Assembly (NCBI GenBank): GCA_016201085.1 | Contig: JACQDO010000073.1 | Location: 1-6,609, forward strand | Origin: Hyphomicrobiales bacterium | Lineage (GTDB): Bacteria > Pseudomonadota > Alphaproteobacteria > Rhizobiales > Xanthobacteraceae | Direction of reading: 5' to 3' | DNA: 6,609 bases | Part shown: in pieces, positions 5,708 through 6,609 of the stretch | How the letters are laid out: each line of letters starts with the position of its first letter | Numbering within the stretch: position 1 is the first letter of the stretch | Notes under the pieces: model-generated | Seen by the model: the letters and a program-made list of their open reading frames with translations, nothing else | What the model was told of the DNA's origin: nothing | Databases searched by the model: none | Translations under genes and position numbers: made by a program

Positions 5708-6609
5708 TTGGTATTCGAGGGTCTCTTTACGCGCGTACGCAACGGCGATCGTTCCGCCGACGCGACCACGCAAACCGCGCCGGCCGCCACGCGGCCGACG
5801 ATCGGGCTTGCGCTCGGCGGCGGCGCGGCGCGCGGCTTCGCGCATATCGGCGTCATGCGCACGCTTGCCGCGCACGGCATCGTACCGGATGTGATCGTCG
5901 GCACCTCGATCGGCGCCGTGGTCGGCGGCTGCTATGCCGCCAAACAGCTCGACACTCTGGAGAAGTGGGTGCGCACGCTCAGCGTACGCGGCGTGCTCAG
6001 CTATCTCGATATCAGCCTGTCGGGCGCCGGGCTCATTCGCGGCAGCCATCTCGCCAAGCAGCTTGACGACACGCTCTCCGGCGTGCGCATCGACGAGTTG
6101 TCGACCCGTTTCGCCGCGATCGCCACCGAATTCAACACCGGCCATGAAATCTGGCTGACCCGCGGCCGAATGGCCGAAGCATTGCGCGCTTCCTATGCGC
6201 TGCCCGGAATCTTTCCACCGGTGCTGATCGGCGGGCGCTGGCTGGTGGACGGCGCGCTGGTCAATCCGGTGCCGGTCTCGGCCGCGCGCGCGCTCGGCGC
6301 CCGGCTGGTGATCGCGGTCAACCTCAATTCCGATCTGTTCGGCCGCGGCACCATCATCGCCAGCCATGGTTCCGACGATGAGGACGAGGTCTCCAGCGAC
6401 GAGGCAAAACCGCAAGGTTTGCGCGGCATGTTCGGCGGCGAGCGCACATGGCGTCGGCAATTCCTTGGCCGGCGCGGCCGGCCGGGCATTCCGACCGTCA
6501 TGGTGGAGGCTTTCAATGTCATGCAGGACCGCATCACCCGCGCGCGGCTTGCCGGCGACCCGCCCGATGTACAGATCAGCCCGCGTCTAGGCGGCCTCGG
6601 CCTGTTCGA
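5708..6609 (+). CDS. Patatin-like phospholipase (RssA/NTE-type), C-terminus beyond window
   Basis: Open to the right edge with no stop; 300 codons seen from the TTG at 5708. The patatin signatures are all present: oxyanion-hole GGGAARG (37-43), nucleophile elbow GTSIG (65-69, Ser67), and the catalytic-dyad DGA (Asp181) in VDGALVNPVPV. ASYALPGIFPPV precedes it, as in bacterial members. Such enzymes hydrolyse acyl esters of phospholipids or related lipids with a Ser-Asp dyad. No signal peptide is evident, so a cytoplasmic or inner-membrane-surface location is likely. After the DGA motif an acidic insert (residues 223-232, Asp/Glu/Ser-rich) is followed by an Arg/Gly-rich stretch, probably a surface loop. 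The ISPRLGGLGLF at the edge matches the closing beta segment of the domain, so only a short C-terminal part is missing. Strong family call; substrate unknown. Confidence -1.
   Translation, partial: MVFEGLFTRVRNGDRSADATTQTAPAATRPTIGLALGGGAARGFAHIGVMRTLAAHGIVPDVIVGTSIGAVVGGCYAAKQLDTLEKWVRTLSVRGVLSYLDISLSGAGLIRGSHLAKQLDDTLSGVRIDELSTRFAAIATEFNTGHEIWLTRGRMAEALRASYALPGIFPPVLIGGRWLVDGALVNPVPVSAARALGARLVIAVNLNSDLFGRGTIIASHGSDDEDEVSSDEAKPQGLRGMFGGERTWRRQFLGRRGRPGIPTVMVEAFNVMQDRITRARLAGDPPDVQISPRLGGLGLF

Noticed and set aside
5669..6460. Minus-strand open frame of 263 codons opposite the phospholipase
   Set aside because: It is antisense to an intact patatin domain with all catalytic motifs, and its translation resembles no protein family.

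Overview
The window is GC-rich, densely coding bacterial DNA. The gene families, their order and the codon bias suggest an alphaproteobacterium, most likely of the order Hyphomicrobiales (Bradyrhizobium-, Rhodopseudomonas- or Pseudolabrys-like). That assignment rests on recognition of protein families, not on a database search. There is no sign of a mobile element, CRISPR array, tRNA or rRNA, and no gene looks frameshifted.

The left two thirds (1-4213) hold four genes on the minus strand. In transcription order they are: an uncharacterised protein of about 600 residues with a P-loop kinase core (2375-4180, or to 4213 if a TTG start is used); an exported protein with three beta-rich repeats (1261-2298); the trehalose-6-phosphate phosphatase otsB (436-1224); and the N-terminal 146 codons of a GH15 glucoamylase/trehalase-like enzyme that runs off the left edge. 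otsB and the GH15 gene overlap by ATGA and are surely co-expressed. In related bacteria otsA commonly lies next to such a pair, and it would be expected beyond the left edge.

A short divergent intergenic region (about 4181-4341) contains a cluster of CTTGC/GCAAG inverted repeats that could be an operator. To its right, on the plus strand, lie a YdjA-like nitroreductase (4342-4911) and a flavin-reductase-like FMN-binding split-barrel protein (4923-5528). They are 11 bases apart, and the second gene's Shine-Dalgarno overlaps the first gene's stop codon, so they form a tight two-gene flavoprotein operon. A 179-base gap follows with a good PhoB-box-like direct repeat (5599-5616). Then comes a patatin-like phospholipase (5708 to the right edge, partial), which most likely starts at a TTG codon.

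Most of this is ordinary chromosomal content. The parts that deserve a second look are the P-loop protein, which has zeta-toxin/kinase-like signatures inside a long unrecognised protein with no visible antitoxin partner; the triple-repeat exported protein; the palindrome cluster; and the possible phosphate-starvation control of the phospholipase. I see no clear evidence of an exciting new multi-gene system.
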